From Anaerolinea thermolimosa (GTDB lineage Bacteria; Chloroflexota; Anaerolineae; Anaerolineales; Anaerolineaceae), in assembly GCF_001050195.2 (NCBI RefSeq), contig NZ_DF967966.1:130167-193434 (forward strand): 63,268 nt of DNA, read 5' to 3'. The notes under the pieces were generated by a model. That model saw nothing but the letters and a program-made list of their open reading frames with translations, did not search any database and was not told the origin of the DNA. Positions 1 through 10,245 of the stretch are shown piece by piece (the first letter of the stretch is position 1; each line of letters begins with the position of its first letter). A program made the position numbers and the translations under genes.

Positions 1-274
1 TCGCTTACTGCCGCCGACCGTCAAAACCTTCTTTGGGCTTGGACAATTGCCTGCCCTTGCCCGCCTAACCCGAACTCACGTTATTTAAGCGCTCTCCCCG
101 GTTATGACAATGTCCGCAGGATTTTAAGACCAATATTACTTCATTCCCCGGGGAAACCGGTCTAAAATCTATAGGTTGAGATTAGCATAGCTTAACCCAG
201 AAAAGCTTCTCAGGCAAAGGATCTTGCCGGGATGACCGGCAGATGGAACTCAATTTGTTACAGGAGTATTCTTC
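1..274. other. Upstream region of nifJ, no gene seen
   Basis: I see no credible coding region here. The stretch holds a weak promoter-like pair (TTCATT at 140-145, TAAAAT at 163-168, spacer 17) and a small leader hairpin (TGCCGG 225-230 with CCGGCA 236-241) ahead of the nifJ ribosome site. The part before about 120 may be the 3' flank of a gene outside the window. Confidence 0.4.
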
Positions 275-3200
275 ATGAGTACACGCCAATATGTTACGAT
301 CGACGGCAATGAGGCGGTTGCCCATGTGGCTTACCGTCTCAGCGAGGTGATTGCCATTTACCCGATCACCCCCTCTTCTGCCATGGGCGAATGGTCTGAC
401 GAATGGTCGGCCAAAAATGTACCCAATCTGTGGGGCACCGTCCCAATGGTGGTCGAGATGCAATCGGAGGGTGGCGCGGCAGGTGCGGTGCATGGTGCTT
501 TACAGACCGGTGCCCTGACGACCACTTTCACGGCTTCGCAGGGCCTCTTATTGATGATCCCGAACATGTTCAAGATCGCCGGTGAATTAACCCCGGCGGT
601 GATCCATGTTTCGGCCCGCACACTGGCAACCCATGCGCTTTCCATCTTCGGGGATCATTCGGACGTGATGGCCTGCCGCTCCACCGGCTTTGCCATGCTG
701 GCTTCGCGTTCAGTTCAGGAAGCACACGACCTGGCGTTGATCGCCCATGCGGCCACGCTTGAGGCGCGGGTGCCCTTCCTGCACTTCTTTGACGGCTTCC
801 GCACCTCGCACGAGGTTCAAAAGATCGAACAGCTCAGCGAGGAAGATTTGCGCGCCATGATTGACGAAGAACTGGTGGCCGCGCACCGCGCGCGCGCCCT
901 CAACCCCGAACGCCCCGTTCTCCGCGGCACAGCGCAGAACCCCGATGTGTATTTCCAGGCGCGCGAGACGATCAACCCCTTCTATATGCGGGCGCCCGAA
1001 GTGGTGCAGAAGACGATGGATAAATTCGCCCGGCTGACCGGCAGGGCCTATCACCTGTTTGAATATGCGGGTGCGCCCGATGCTGAACGTGTGATCATCG
1101 TGATGGGCTCTGGCGCTGAGACTGCCGAAGAGACGGCGCTCTATCTCAATCGCCAGGGCGAAAAAGTGGGTGTGATCACCGTGCACCTTTACCGCCCCTT
1201 CTCAGCAGATCATCTGCTCAAGGCGCTGCCGGCCACGGTGCGTTCAATTGCAGTGCTCGACCGCACGAAAGAACCCGGTGCGATGGGCGAACCGCTCTAC
1301 ACCGACGTGGTCGCTGCGATCAACGAAGGCCTGGCCAACGGCAAGGCGCCCTTCCAGCAGATGCCCCGGATGATCGGCGGGCGCTACGGGCTTTCTTCCA
1401 AAGAGTTCACCCCGGCTATGGTCAAGGCCGTCTTCGATGAGATGAAGAAGGCTGAACCCAGGAACCACTTTGTGGTGGGTATTGTGGATGATGTGACCCA
1501 CAACAGCCTGGACTTTGATCCTTCCTTCTCGATCAGCGATCCCACCACCGTGCAGTGCGTCTTCTTTGGTTTGGGTTCCGATGGTACGGTGGGGGCCAAT
1601 AAGAACTCCATCAAGATCATCGGTGAAGAGACCGAGAACTACGCGCAGGGCTATTTTGTATACGACTCGAAGAAATCGGGGTCGGTGACCATTTCGCACC
1701 TGCGCTTTGGCCCCAAACCGCAGCGCGCGCCTTATCTGATCGACCAGGCCGATTTTGTGGCCTGCCACCAGTTCTCCTTCCTGGAGCGGCTCGACATTAC
1801 CCGCTACGCCAAACCGGGGGCGGTCTTCCTGCTCAACAGCATTTACGGGCCGGATGAGGTCTGGGATCATCTGCCGCGCGAGGTTCAGAAAGATATTATC
1901 AAAAAGAAACTGCGCTTCTACGTCATTGACGCCTACGAAGTGGCGCAGAAGACCGGCATGGGCGGGCGCATTAACACCATCATGCAGACCTGCTTCTTTG
2001 CCATCTCCGGGGTGCTACCGCGCGAACAGGCCATCGAGGAAATCAAGAAATCGATCAGGAAGACCTACGGTAAACGCGGCGAAGCTGTGGTGCAAAAGAA
2101 CTTTGAAGCGGTGGATAGCACCCTGGCACACCTCTTTGAGGTGAAAGTTCCGGCGCAGGTGACTTCTACCTTCAGCCGCCGGCCGGCAGTGGCGCCGGAT
2201 GCGCCTGAATTCGTGCGCGCAGTGCTTGCCCCGATGATGGTTTTTGAGGGTGATAACCTGCCTGTTTCGGCGATGCCGGTGGATGGCACCTTCCCCACGG
2301 CCACAGCTCAGTACGAGAAGCGCAACATTGCACTGGAAATCCCTGAGTGGGATCCGAACATCTGCATTCAGTGCGGTAAGTGTGTCATGGTCTGCCCCCA
2401 TGCGGTCATTCGCATGAAGGTTTACGATCCGGCCCTGCTGGAAGGGGCGCCAGCCACCTTCAAGTCTACCGAGGCCAAGTTCCGCGAGCTTCCCGGCACC
2501 CGTTACACCATCCAGGTGGCCCCTGAGGACTGCACGGGTTGTGCGCTGTGCGTGGAAGCCTGCCCGGCGAAAGATAAGACGCAGGTTGGGCGCAAGGCGC
2601 TCAATATGATCCCTCAGCCGCCGGTGCGGGAGCAGGAACGCGAAAACTGGAACTTCTTCCTCACCCTGCCCGATATTGAACCGGGGAAGATCTCCGTCTC
2701 GACGGTGAAAAATGCTCAGCTGCTGCGCCCGCTCTTCGAGTTCTCGGGTGCCTGTGCTGGCTGTGGTGAAACTCCTTACCTCAAACTGCTCTCTCAGCTC
2801 TTTGGGGACCGCACGGTCATTGCCAATGCGACGGGGTGTTCCTCGATTTACGGTGGAAACCTGCCCACCACCCCGTGGGCGAAGAACGCCGAAGGCCGCG
2901 GCCCGGCCTGGGCGAACTCGCTCTTCGAAGACAACGCCGAATTTGGCCTGGGCTTCCGTCTCACGCTTGACAAGCTCGGTGAATATGCCCGCGAACTGCT
3001 GCTCGCCCTGGCGCCGCAGCTGGGCAGCCAGCTTGTGGATGGCCTGCTCAACGCAGACCAGAGCACTGAACCCGGAATCCGCGAACAGCGCGAGCGCGTG
3101 GCTGCCCTCAAAGAAGCGCTCAAGAGCGTTAAAGACCCGCGCGCCATTAGCCTTGCGGCAGTGGCCGATTACCTGGTGCGCAAGAGCGTGTGGATCGTCG

Positions 3201-3850
3201 GTGGGGATGGCTGGGCCTACGACATTGGTTATGGCGGCCTTGATCATGTGCTGGCTTCGGGGCGGAACGTGAACGTGCTGGTGCTCGACACCGAGGTCTA
3301 CTCCAACACGGGTGGTCAGGCTTCCAAGTCCACCCCGCGCGCGGCGGTGGCCAAATTCGCCGCCAAGGGCAAGGGTTTGCCCAAGAAAGACCTGGGGATG
3401 ATTGCCATGGCCTACGGCTATGTTTACGTGGCGCGCGTGGCCATGGGCGCTTCTGACCAGCAGACTCTGCGCGCCTTCCTCGAAGCGGACGCGTATGAAG
3501 GGCCGTCGCTGATCATTGCCTACAGCCACTGCATTGCTCACGGCATCGATATGCGCAAGGGCCTCGATCAGCAGAAGCTGGCGGTCAATTCGGGTATCTG
3601 GCCGCTTTACCGCTACAACCCGATGCTCATTGAGGAGGGGAAGAACCCGCTGATCATCGACTCGAAAGATCCCTCGGTGGATCTCCAGGAATACGCGTAT
3701 AATGAGACGCGTTACCGGATGCTGGTTCAGGCCGATGAAGCCCGCGCTGAACAGCTCTTGAAGGAAGCGCGCGAGGACGTGCGCAAGCGCTGGAACCTCT
3801 ATAAACAAATGGCCGCCATCCAGTACAACGGCCACGATAAAGAAGAGTAA
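275..3850 (+). CDS. nifJ: Pyruvate:ferredoxin (flavodoxin) oxidoreductase, single-chain
   Basis: Cytoplasmic enzyme that oxidises pyruvate and CoA to acetyl-CoA and CO2 and passes electrons to ferredoxin or flavodoxin; the central step of pyruvate fermentation in anaerobes. The 1191 residues match the usual length of the one-chain form. Order of domains: N-terminal pyrimidine-binding domain with the YPITPSSAMGE motif near residue 30; transketolase C-like domain; EKR-type linker; an 8Fe ferredoxin domain with CIQCGKC from residue 697 and CTGCALCVEAC near 752; a third cluster site CAGCGE near 825 with TGCSSIYGG; and the TPP site GDGWAYDIGYGG near 977. Start is the ATG at 275, 8 nt after AGGAG. 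The next gene, a DHOD-like protein, lies in the same orientation with a strong hairpin between. Identity is secure; gene symbol follows common use. Confidence 0.97.
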   Translation: MSTRQYVTIDGNEAVAHVAYRLSEVIAIYPITPSSAMGEWSDEWSAKNVPNLWGTVPMVVEMQSEGGAAGAVHGALQTGALTTTFTASQGLLLMIPNMFKIAGELTPAVIHVSARTLATHALSIFGDHSDVMACRSTGFAMLASRSVQEAHDLALIAHAATLEARVPFLHFFDGFRTSHEVQKIEQLSEEDLRAMIDEELVAAHRARALNPERPVLRGTAQNPDVYFQARETINPFYMRAPEVVQKTMDKFARLTGRAYHLFEYAGAPDAERVIIVMGSGAETAEETALYLNRQGEKVGVITVHLYRPFSADHLLKALPATVRSIAVLDRTKEPGAMGEPLYTDVVAAINEGLANGKAPFQQMPRMIGGRYGLSSKEFTPAMVKAVFDEMKKAEPRNHFVVGIVDDVTHNSLDFDPSFSISDPTTVQCVFFGLGSDGTVGANKNSIKIIGEETENYAQGYFVYDSKKSGSVTISHLRFGPKPQRAPYLIDQADFVACHQFSFLERLDITRYAKPGAVFLLNSIYGPDEVWDHLPREVQKDIIKKKLRFYVIDAYEVAQKTGMGGRINTIMQTCFFAISGVLPREQAIEEIKKSIRKTYGKRGEAVVQKNFEAVDSTLAHLFEVKVPAQVTSTFSRRPAVAPDAPEFVRAVLAPMMVFEGDNLPVSAMPVDGTFPTATAQYEKRNIALEIPEWDPNICIQCGKCVMVCPHAVIRMKVYDPALLEGAPATFKSTEAKFRELPGTRYTIQVAPEDCTGCALCVEACPAKDKTQVGRKALNMIPQPPVREQERENWNFFLTLPDIEPGKISVSTVKNAQLLRPLFEFSGACAGCGETPYLKLLSQLFGDRTVIANATGCSSIYGGNLPTTPWAKNAEGRGPAWANSLFEDNAEFGLGFRLTLDKLGEYARELLLALAPQLGSQLVDGLLNADQSTEPGIREQRERVAALKEALKSVKDPRAISLAAVADYLVRKSVWIVGGDGWAYDIGYGGLDHVLASGRNVNVLVLDTEVYSNTGGQASKSTPRAAVAKFAAKGKGLPKKDLGMIAMAYGYVYVARVAMGASDQQTLRAFLEADAYEGPSLIIAYSHCIAHGIDMRKGLDQQKLAVNSGIWPLYRYNPMLIEEGKNPLIIDSKDPSVDLQEYAYNETRYRMLVQADEARAEQLLKEAREDVRKRWNLYKQMAAIQYNGHDKEE

Positions 3851-3863
3851 CCAGATTTGAAGC

Positions 3864-3902
3864 CCGGGCTCCACTATCCACTGCTGGAACAGTGGAGCCC
3901 GG
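3864..3902 (+). promoter_or_regulatory. Intercistronic hairpin between nifJ and the DHOD-like gene
   Basis: CCGGGCTCCACT (3864-3875) pairs perfectly with AGTGGAGCCCGG (3891-3902), 12 bp, with a further CCA/TGG pair in the loop. No run of T follows, so it does not look like a simple terminator. It sits between the nifJ stop and the ribosome site at 3915-3922 and could stabilise the nifJ message or lower expression of the second gene (inference). Confidence 0.6.
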
Positions 3903-3928
3903 CGGCATTGCTTGAAAGGAGGCCCTTT

Positions 3929-4936
3929 ATGCCAGATTTGACGACAACATACCTCGGTTTGCAGTTGAAAAACCCGGTGGTGGCTTCGGCCTCCCCCATT
4001 TCAAAGAAGCTGGAGGGCATCCAGCGCCTTGAAGAAGCCGGCGCCTCGGCAGTGGTGATGTACTCGCTCTTCGAGGAGCAGATCACCCACGAGAGTCTGG
4101 CGCTGGATCACTTCCTCAACCGGGGCACCGAGACCTTTGCCGAGTCGCTCACCTATTTCCCCGACCTGGAGCGCTACAATATCGGGCCTGAGGATTACCT
4201 TGAGCTGATCCATAAAGCCAAACAAAAGGTCAGCATTCCGGTGATCGGCAGCCTGAATGGAGTCTCTACCGGAGGCTGGGTGGAATATGCCCGAAAGATC
4301 GAAGAAGCCGGCGCCGATGCCCTGGAATTGAACGTCTATTACCTGGTTACCGACCCGGCCATCACTGGCGCGGAACTGGAACAGAATTATATCGAGCTGG
4401 TCAGGAACGTGCGCGCACAGGTCAGGATTCCTCTGGCGGTCAAGCTCAGCCCCTTCTTTACTTCTTTGCCCAATCTGGCCGCACAGCTGGCGTCTGCCGG
4501 GGCCAACGGGCTGGTGTTATTTAACCGCTTCATGCAGCCTGACCTGGATATTGAAACCCTGGAAGTGACCCCCAATCTGCAATTGAGCACGTCGGCTGAG
4601 CTGCGCCTGCCCCTGCGCTGGATTGCCATTCTCTACGGGCGTGTGGCGTGTGATTTTGCGCTCACCTCAGGGGTGCATACCGGGCAGGATGTGCTCAAGG
4701 CCATGATGGCCGGAGCGAATGTGGCCATGCTGGCCTCAGAGCTGTTGCAGAATGGCATCGGGCGCATCAGTGAGATTCTCGGCGAGATGACCGCCTGGAT
4801 GGAGCAATATGAGTACGAATCCATTCAGCAGATGCACGGTTCGATGAGCCAGAAGAACGTCGCTGAACCTGCCGCTTATGAGCGTGCCAATTACATGAAG
4901 GCCCTGCAGAGCTTCGATAACAAAAAGTTGTATTAA
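3929..4936 (+). CDS. Dihydroorotate dehydrogenase-like FMN-barrel protein
   Basis: A 335-residue beta/alpha-barrel protein of the dihydroorotate dehydrogenase family ([13 protein letters not shown] near the N-terminus, GADALELN strand, [38 protein letters not shown] at the phosphate end). The loop that normally carries the SCPN catalytic cysteine or serine after ELN reads YYLVTD, so true pyrimidine synthesis activity is unlikely. Proteins of this type are often found next to PFOR in Chloroflexota and cyanobacteria; a redox role tied to pyruvate oxidation is an inference. The start was set at the ATG at 3929 because AAAGGAGG ends 6 nt before it; an upstream in-frame start at 3857 would read through the hairpin. 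A strong terminator follows. Confidence 0.85.
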   Translation: MPDLTTTYLGLQLKNPVVASASPISKKLEGIQRLEEAGASAVVMYSLFEEQITHESLALDHFLNRGTETFAESLTYFPDLERYNIGPEDYLELIHKAKQKVSIPVIGSLNGVSTGGWVEYARKIEEAGADALELNVYYLVTDPAITGAELEQNYIELVRNVRAQVRIPLAVKLSPFFTSLPNLAAQLASAGANGLVLFNRFMQPDLDIETLEVTPNLQLSTSAELRLPLRWIAILYGRVACDFALTSGVHTGQDVLKAMMAGANVAMLASELLQNGIGRISEILGEMTAWMEQYEYESIQQMHGSMSQKNVAEPAAYERANYMKALQSFDNKKLY

Positions 4937-4958
4937 ACAAACCACTGGATCGCGTTTG

Positions 4959-4986
4959 ACCCGGGGTAAACGCCCCGGGTTTTTTT
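4959..4986 (+). terminator. Rho-independent terminator after the nifJ unit
   Basis: ACCCGGGG (4959-4966) and CCCCGGGT (4973-4980) form an 8-bp stem with a 6-nt loop, followed directly by seven T. Textbook intrinsic terminator for the nifJ / DHOD-like unit. Confidence 0.93.
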
Positions 4987-5061
4987 ATCCTGTGTGTGAG
5001 GAGCGGGGGAAAAGTACGTCAAAGATCGGTCAAGGCGAGACCAGCCGTGAGATCTGCTTGT

Positions 5062-5067
5062 TATAAT
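5062..5067 (+). promoter_or_regulatory. Candidate -10 box of the ABC exporter operon
   Basis: A perfect TATAAT lies 37 nt before the ATG of the ABC ATPase, downstream of a terminator, so a promoter is expected here. No good -35 hexamer is visible at 16-18 nt upstream, so confidence is moderate. Confidence 0.5.
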
Positions 5068-5103
5068 GGGGAAGGATTGAGGGTATCAGGGAGGTTACCA
5101 TCC

Positions 5104-5874
5104 ATGTTTCCAGGCCATCCGCTTATCGAGACGGAACATCTGATCAAACGTTACGGTGAGAAGACTGCCGTCGATGACGTCAGTTTCAGCGTTTCAGGGG
5201 GAGAAATCTTTGGTTTTCTGGGGCCGAATGGCGCCGGGAAGACCACCACGATCAAGATACTGGTGGGGTTGCTCCAGCCCACCTCAGGGGTGGTGAAGGT
5301 AGCGGGTTACGATGTGCTCCGCCAACCTCTGCAGGCCAAGGCTGCCTGCGGGTATGTGCCTGATGAACCCAACCTCTACCCGAAGTTGACCCCGCGCGAA
5401 TTACTGCGTTTTGTGGGCGACCTCTACGGGCTGGAAAGCTCCCTGGTTACCCGCCGTTCGGAAGAACTGCTCCGGCTTTTTGGTCTGAGCGAAGCCGCCA
5501 ATGACACCATCGATTCGTACAGTCATGGGATGAAACAGAAGACCTCGCTGGCGGCGGCGCTCGTCCATGACCCACGGGTGCTCATTCTGGATGAGCCAAC
5601 GGTCGGGCTTGATCCCCGTTCGGCGCGTTTGATCAAGGATATTCTGCGGCAGATGGCCGACCGGGGCGCGGCGGTGATGCTCTCGACCCACATTTTAGAG
5701 ATCGCCCAGGCGATGTGCGACCGCATCGGCATCATCAACCAGGGTAAGCTGATTGCCGTGGGCACCATGGAAGAACTGCGTCAGCTGGGGAAGGGAGAAA
5801 GTAGCCTGGAAGATATCTTCCTCAGCCTTACGGGTGGCGTGGAGTACGCCGAAATTGCCGAGGTGCTTCAATGA
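5104..5874 (+). CDS. ABC transporter ATP-binding protein
   Basis: A 256-residue ABC-2 type ATPase that would power the membrane protein encoded next. It shows Walker A GPNGAGKTT near residue 40, the signature YSHGMKQK (a variant of LSGGQ usual in this subfamily), Walker B VLILDEPTVGLDP and the H-loop LSTHIL. The start is taken at the ATG at 5104 with GGGAGG about 10 nt upstream; the reading frame is open further upstream but that part crosses the promoter. Its stop overlaps the next start by 4 nt (ATGA), which implies translational coupling. The substrate cannot be told from sequence. Confidence 0.92.
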   Translation: MFPGHPLIETEHLIKRYGEKTAVDDVSFSVSGGEIFGFLGPNGAGKTTTIKILVGLLQPTSGVVKVAGYDVLRQPLQAKAACGYVPDEPNLYPKLTPRELLRFVGDLYGLESSLVTRRSEELLRLFGLSEAANDTIDSYSHGMKQKTSLAAALVHDPRVLILDEPTVGLDPRSARLIKDILRQMADRGAAVMLSTHILEIAQAMCDRIGIINQGKLIAVGTMEELRQLGKGESSLEDIFLSLTGGVEYAEIAEVLQ

Positions 5875-7619
5875 ATGAGCAGGGAATGCCCTTTCGTGAG
5901 CCCGGCCTGTGGGCGAGCGTCTGGAAGTTGCTGCGCCTGCGCTTGCTCATTCAGGTGAATGGCTTTCGGCGGGCAAAATTACGCACCAAAATTGCCCTGA
6001 TCCTTGGGGTTTTGGGTGTGCTGGCGCTTTCGGGGTCTGTGCTTTTTATCAGTATCTCCCTGCTTCAATTCCTGCGCTCTCCAGAACTGGCCCGGCTTAC
6101 CGGAGATTTAACCGCCGTGCTGGAAGGTTTCCCGGTGATGCTGGTGAGTGCGTCAGCGGTGGGCATTTTAGTCACCGGGTTTGGGGTGCTCCTGCAGGCA
6201 CTTTACCTGGCCGGAGATATGGATTTTCTGATGAGCGCGCCCATTCCCATTCGCGCGGTGTTCATTGCCAAGCTGGTGCAGGCCATCCTGCCCAATTTCG
6301 GCATCCTGAGTTTGTTTACCCTGCCGCTGCTTTTTGGGCTGGGGGCTTCAGGCGGGTATCATTTCCTTTTCTACCCTTTAACGGTGCTCATGCTGGTGAT
6401 GCTCACCCTGGCGGCGGCTTCTCTGGCTGGCCTGCTGGTGATGGTTGCGGCGCGCTTTGTCCCCGCGCGGCGTCTGGCTGAGGTGCTCGGTTTTGTGGTA
6501 GGGACGGCAGTGTTCGCGTTCTCGCAGGGGTCGCGCTACTATAATTTTGAGCTCAATCCTGAGCAGATGCACTCTCTGCTGAGGGTGGTGGAGCGCTTCG
6601 ATCAGCCGTGGTCACCGCTGGCATGGGCCGGACACGGGCTGATTGCACTGGGAAAGGGAAACTGGCCTGAGGCAGGGGGGTGGTTGACGGCGGCAATGCT
6701 GGTCACCGGCGGGGTGTTTTTCACGGCGCTGAGGTTGAGCGAACGGTTGTATTTTACCGGATGGTCGAGGATGCAGAACAACCGGCGCCGCAGGCTTCCG
6801 TCGGCTTCGGAACAGTCGGCGGCAGGGGAGCGTGGACGGCTGACGCAGAGACTGGGCAGGATGATCCCGGCGTATGTCCGCGCCATTCTGGTGAAAGACT
6901 GGCTCTCATACCGGCGAGATTTGCGCAACCTCTCGCGCCTGATCACCCCGCTGATTGTGGGAGTGGTGTACGCCATCGGCCTGCTGCGCCCTGAAGGGCG
7001 AGGAATCGAGGGAGAGGGGAACGCTCCCGCCTTTGTGACGGAAATGCTACGCGGGATTCTGCTTTACGGCGATGTGGCCCTGGCGCTTTTGCTGGGATGG
7101 ATGCTGGCGGTGAACCTGGCCGGGCCGAGCATTTCGATGGAGGGAAAGTCGTACTGGGTGATTAAGTCGTCGCCGCTCAGCCCGGGACAATTGCTCACGG
7201 CCAAATTTCTGGTGGCTTACCTGCCCACCCTGGGGGTGAGCGGGGTGTACCTGATGGCTCTGCAGTTGCTCAAGGGAAGCCCGCCCCTGACCATGGTCAT
7301 CAGTCTGTTTGCGGTTGCCCTGGCCTCAGCCGGTCTGGTGGGGTTGTTCATGGCGCTGGGGGTACCCCGTTCAAAGTTTGACTGGGAAGATCCGCGGCAG
7401 ACCAATACCGTCGGGTGCCTGGGCTCGCTCATCGGGTTTGCTTATTTACCCGTGTGTTTTGGGCTTTTTATTGGCCCGGTTTTTCTGGCCAATCTTCTGA
7501 AATTCCCCACCCTGGCGGGGCAGCTGGCAGGGCTGGTGCTGGGTGGAACGCTGGCGGTGATGCTGGTGGTTGTGCCGCGCCCGTGGTTGATCCGCCGCAT
7601 CCCCCGGCTGGGAGAATGA
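5871..7619 (+). CDS. ABC exporter membrane subunit
   Basis: A 582-residue polytopic membrane protein, partner of the ATPase just upstream with which it overlaps by 4 nt. Hydrophobic segments occur in two blocks, about residues 35-230 and 345-575, split by a charged cytoplasmic stretch rich in Arg around residue 300. The layout fits the large putative ABC exporter family found beside ABC-2 ATPases in Gram-positive and Chloroflexota genomes. I recognise no substrate-specific motif. The gene runs to a strong stem-loop and converges on the aldo/keto reductase gene. Confidence 0.85.
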   Translation: MNEQGMPFREPGLWASVWKLLRLRLLIQVNGFRRAKLRTKIALILGVLGVLALSGSVLFISISLLQFLRSPELARLTGDLTAVLEGFPVMLVSASAVGILVTGFGVLLQALYLAGDMDFLMSAPIPIRAVFIAKLVQAILPNFGILSLFTLPLLFGLGASGGYHFLFYPLTVLMLVMLTLAAASLAGLLVMVAARFVPARRLAEVLGFVVGTAVFAFSQGSRYYNFELNPEQMHSLLRVVERFDQPWSPLAWAGHGLIALGKGNWPEAGGWLTAAMLVTGGVFFTALRLSERLYFTGWSRMQNNRRRRLPSASEQSAAGERGRLTQRLGRMIPAYVRAILVKDWLSYRRDLRNLSRLITPLIVGVVYAIGLLRPEGRGIEGEGNAPAFVTEMLRGILLYGDVALALLLGWMLAVNLAGPSISMEGKSYWVIKSSPLSPGQLLTAKFLVAYLPTLGVSGVYLMALQLLKGSPPLTMVISLFAVALASAGLVGLFMALGVPRSKFDWEDPRQTNTVGCLGSLIGFAYLPVCFGLFIGPVFLANLLKFPTLAGQLAGLVLGGTLAVMLVVVPRPWLIRRIPRLGE

Positions 7620-7641
7620 CGGCCCAGGGCAGAAAAAGACG

Positions 7642-7687
7642 CCGGGAGAAGGTGGATGGGTGAGCCACATTCTCCCGGTTTTGGTTT
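7642..7687 (+). terminator. Terminator between ABC exporter and aldo/keto reductase
   Basis: CCGGGAGAA (7642-7650) pairs with TTCTCCCGG (7670-7678), extended by GTGG/CCAC inside, and is followed by TTTTGGTTT. It serves the plus-strand ABC operon; the convergent minus gene ends 40 nt beyond it. Confidence 0.8.
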
Positions 7688-7728
7688 GCCGGGGGTCTCT
7701 CTGACCAGCCCGGCGCCTGCTTGCTTCT

Positions 7729-8688
7729 CTATTCGGGGAAGTTGCCGATGATCTGCTCGATGGTTTCTAACACATCGTCGGTAAGGCGTTCGACGAGGTC
7801 GGCGGCCTGCAGGTTTTCATCGAGCTGTTCCAGACTGGAGGCGCCGGTGATGACCGAGGAGACTTCTTTGCGGCGCAGTACCCAGGCGATGGCCAGCTGA
7901 GAGGTGGTTGCGCCGATCTCACCGGCCAGAGCGGTGAGCTGGCGCACGATCTGGATCCGTTCGGGGGTGATACGGTCGCGCATCCAGGCCATGCTTTCAA
8001 GCGAGGCGCGACTGCCTTCGGGGATGCCGTCGTTGTACTTCCCGGAGAGGATGCCGTAATACAGCGGGCTGAAGGTAGTCAGGCCGATGCCCTGTTCGCG
8101 GCAGACCGGAGCGAGGAAGTTCTCTACCCGTTTGCGGTGGAACATATTGTACTGGGGTTGTTCCATGGTGGGGCCGATGAGGTGATTGGCGCGGGCCACT
8201 CCGATGGCTTCCATGATCTGGTGCGGTTCCCATTCAGAGGTGCCCCAGTACAGAACTTTGCCCTGATGGATCAGGTCATTCATGGTGTAGACCACTTCTT
8301 CGACCGGGGTGTCGGGATCAAAACGGTGGCAGAAGTAGAGGTCGACGTAATCAGTTTGCAGGCGCCGGAGTGAGGCGTGAATCGACTCGGTGACGTGTTT
8401 GCGTGAAAGCCCCCTTCCATTGGGGCCGGGCATGGTGGGCCAGAATACCTTGCTGGAGATGACCAGGGCTTCGCGGGGCAGGTCGCGGATGGCTTTGCCC
8501 ATCAGCGTCTCAGCCTGCCCGTTGGCGTACATATCGGCGTTATCGAAGAAATTCACGCCCTGGTCATAGGCGGCATGGATGAGTTCGTCGGCAAGTTTTT
8601 CGTCCACCTGGTTGCCAAAGGTTACCCAGGCGCCGAGAGAAATTTCACTGACTTTGAGGCCCGAACGGCCCAATCGACGGTAGTGCAT
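7729..8688 (-). CDS. Aldo/keto reductase (Kv-beta/YghZ-like)
   Basis: NAD(P)H-dependent oxidoreductase of the AKR superfamily, 319 residues, close in pattern to the potassium-channel beta subunit/YghZ group. The catalytic tetrad is complete: Asp49 in FFDNADMY, Tyr54, Lys80 in ISSKVF and His121 in FCHRFD. The cofactor end shows VITGASSLEQLDEN near residue 287. It lies 68 nt downstream of the lysine aminomutase gene on the same strand and is probably cotranscribed with it. The natural substrate is unknown; aldehydes or ketones are the family norm. Confidence 0.9.
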   Translation of the reverse strand: MHYRRLGRSGLKVSEISLGAWVTFGNQVDEKLADELIHAAYDQGVNFFDNADMYANGQAETLMGKAIRDLPREALVISSKVFWPTMPGPNGRGLSRKHVTESIHASLRRLQTDYVDLYFCHRFDPDTPVEEVVYTMNDLIHQGKVLYWGTSEWEPHQIMEAIGVARANHLIGPTMEQPQYNMFHRKRVENFLAPVCREQGIGLTTFSPLYYGILSGKYNDGIPEGSRASLESMAWMRDRITPERIQIVRQLTALAGEIGATTSQLAIAWVLRRKEVSSVITGASSLEQLDENLQAADLVERLTDDVLETIEQIIGNFPE

Positions 8689-8756
8689 GGTTTCCTCCAG
8701 AAATGGGTTGGTATGAATCGGCAGACCCTCAACGAGGCCCGCGGTTGAAGGATGGG

Positions 8757-10106
<1,350 letters not shown>

Positions 10107-10210
10107 AACACCTCGTAAGATCTTCGCACAGAAAAATCTGTGGATAGAAAGGGCCGCACGGATGCAGCCCTGATATTCACCGGTAGCAAAACCCGGTGTG
10201 GTAACTGCTC
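10107..10210 (-). promoter_or_regulatory. Structured 5' leader of kamA
   Basis: From the predicted start site near 10210 to the kamA ATG the leader is about 100 nt and holds two evident hairpins when read on the minus strand: CACCGG/CCGGTG (10178-10199 area) and CACAGA/TCTGTG near 10129-10143. No known riboswitch consensus is recognised; it is much shorter than a lysine riboswitch. Confidence 0.4.
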
Positions 10211-10216
10211 AACTTG

Positions 10217-10245
10217 ATTCTACGAGACAAAACCTTTCAGGTCAA
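10217..10245 (-). promoter_or_regulatory. Sigma70-type promoter of kamA
   Basis: On the minus strand TTGACC (10240-10245), spacer 17, TAGAAT (10217-10222). The -35 box overlaps the last codons of the upstream MFS gene, so kamA and the aldo/keto reductase can be expressed without the transporter. Confidence 0.75.

Noticed and set aside
2015-3874. 619-codon open frame on the minus strand opposite nifJ
   Set aside because: It lies wholly antisense to a certain gene, has no recognisable domain and no ribosome site; it follows from codon bias of a GC-rich gene.
3929-4936. True dihydroorotate dehydrogenase (pyrD)
   Set aside because: The catalytic Cys/Ser loop is missing and the neighbour is PFOR, not pyrimidine genes.
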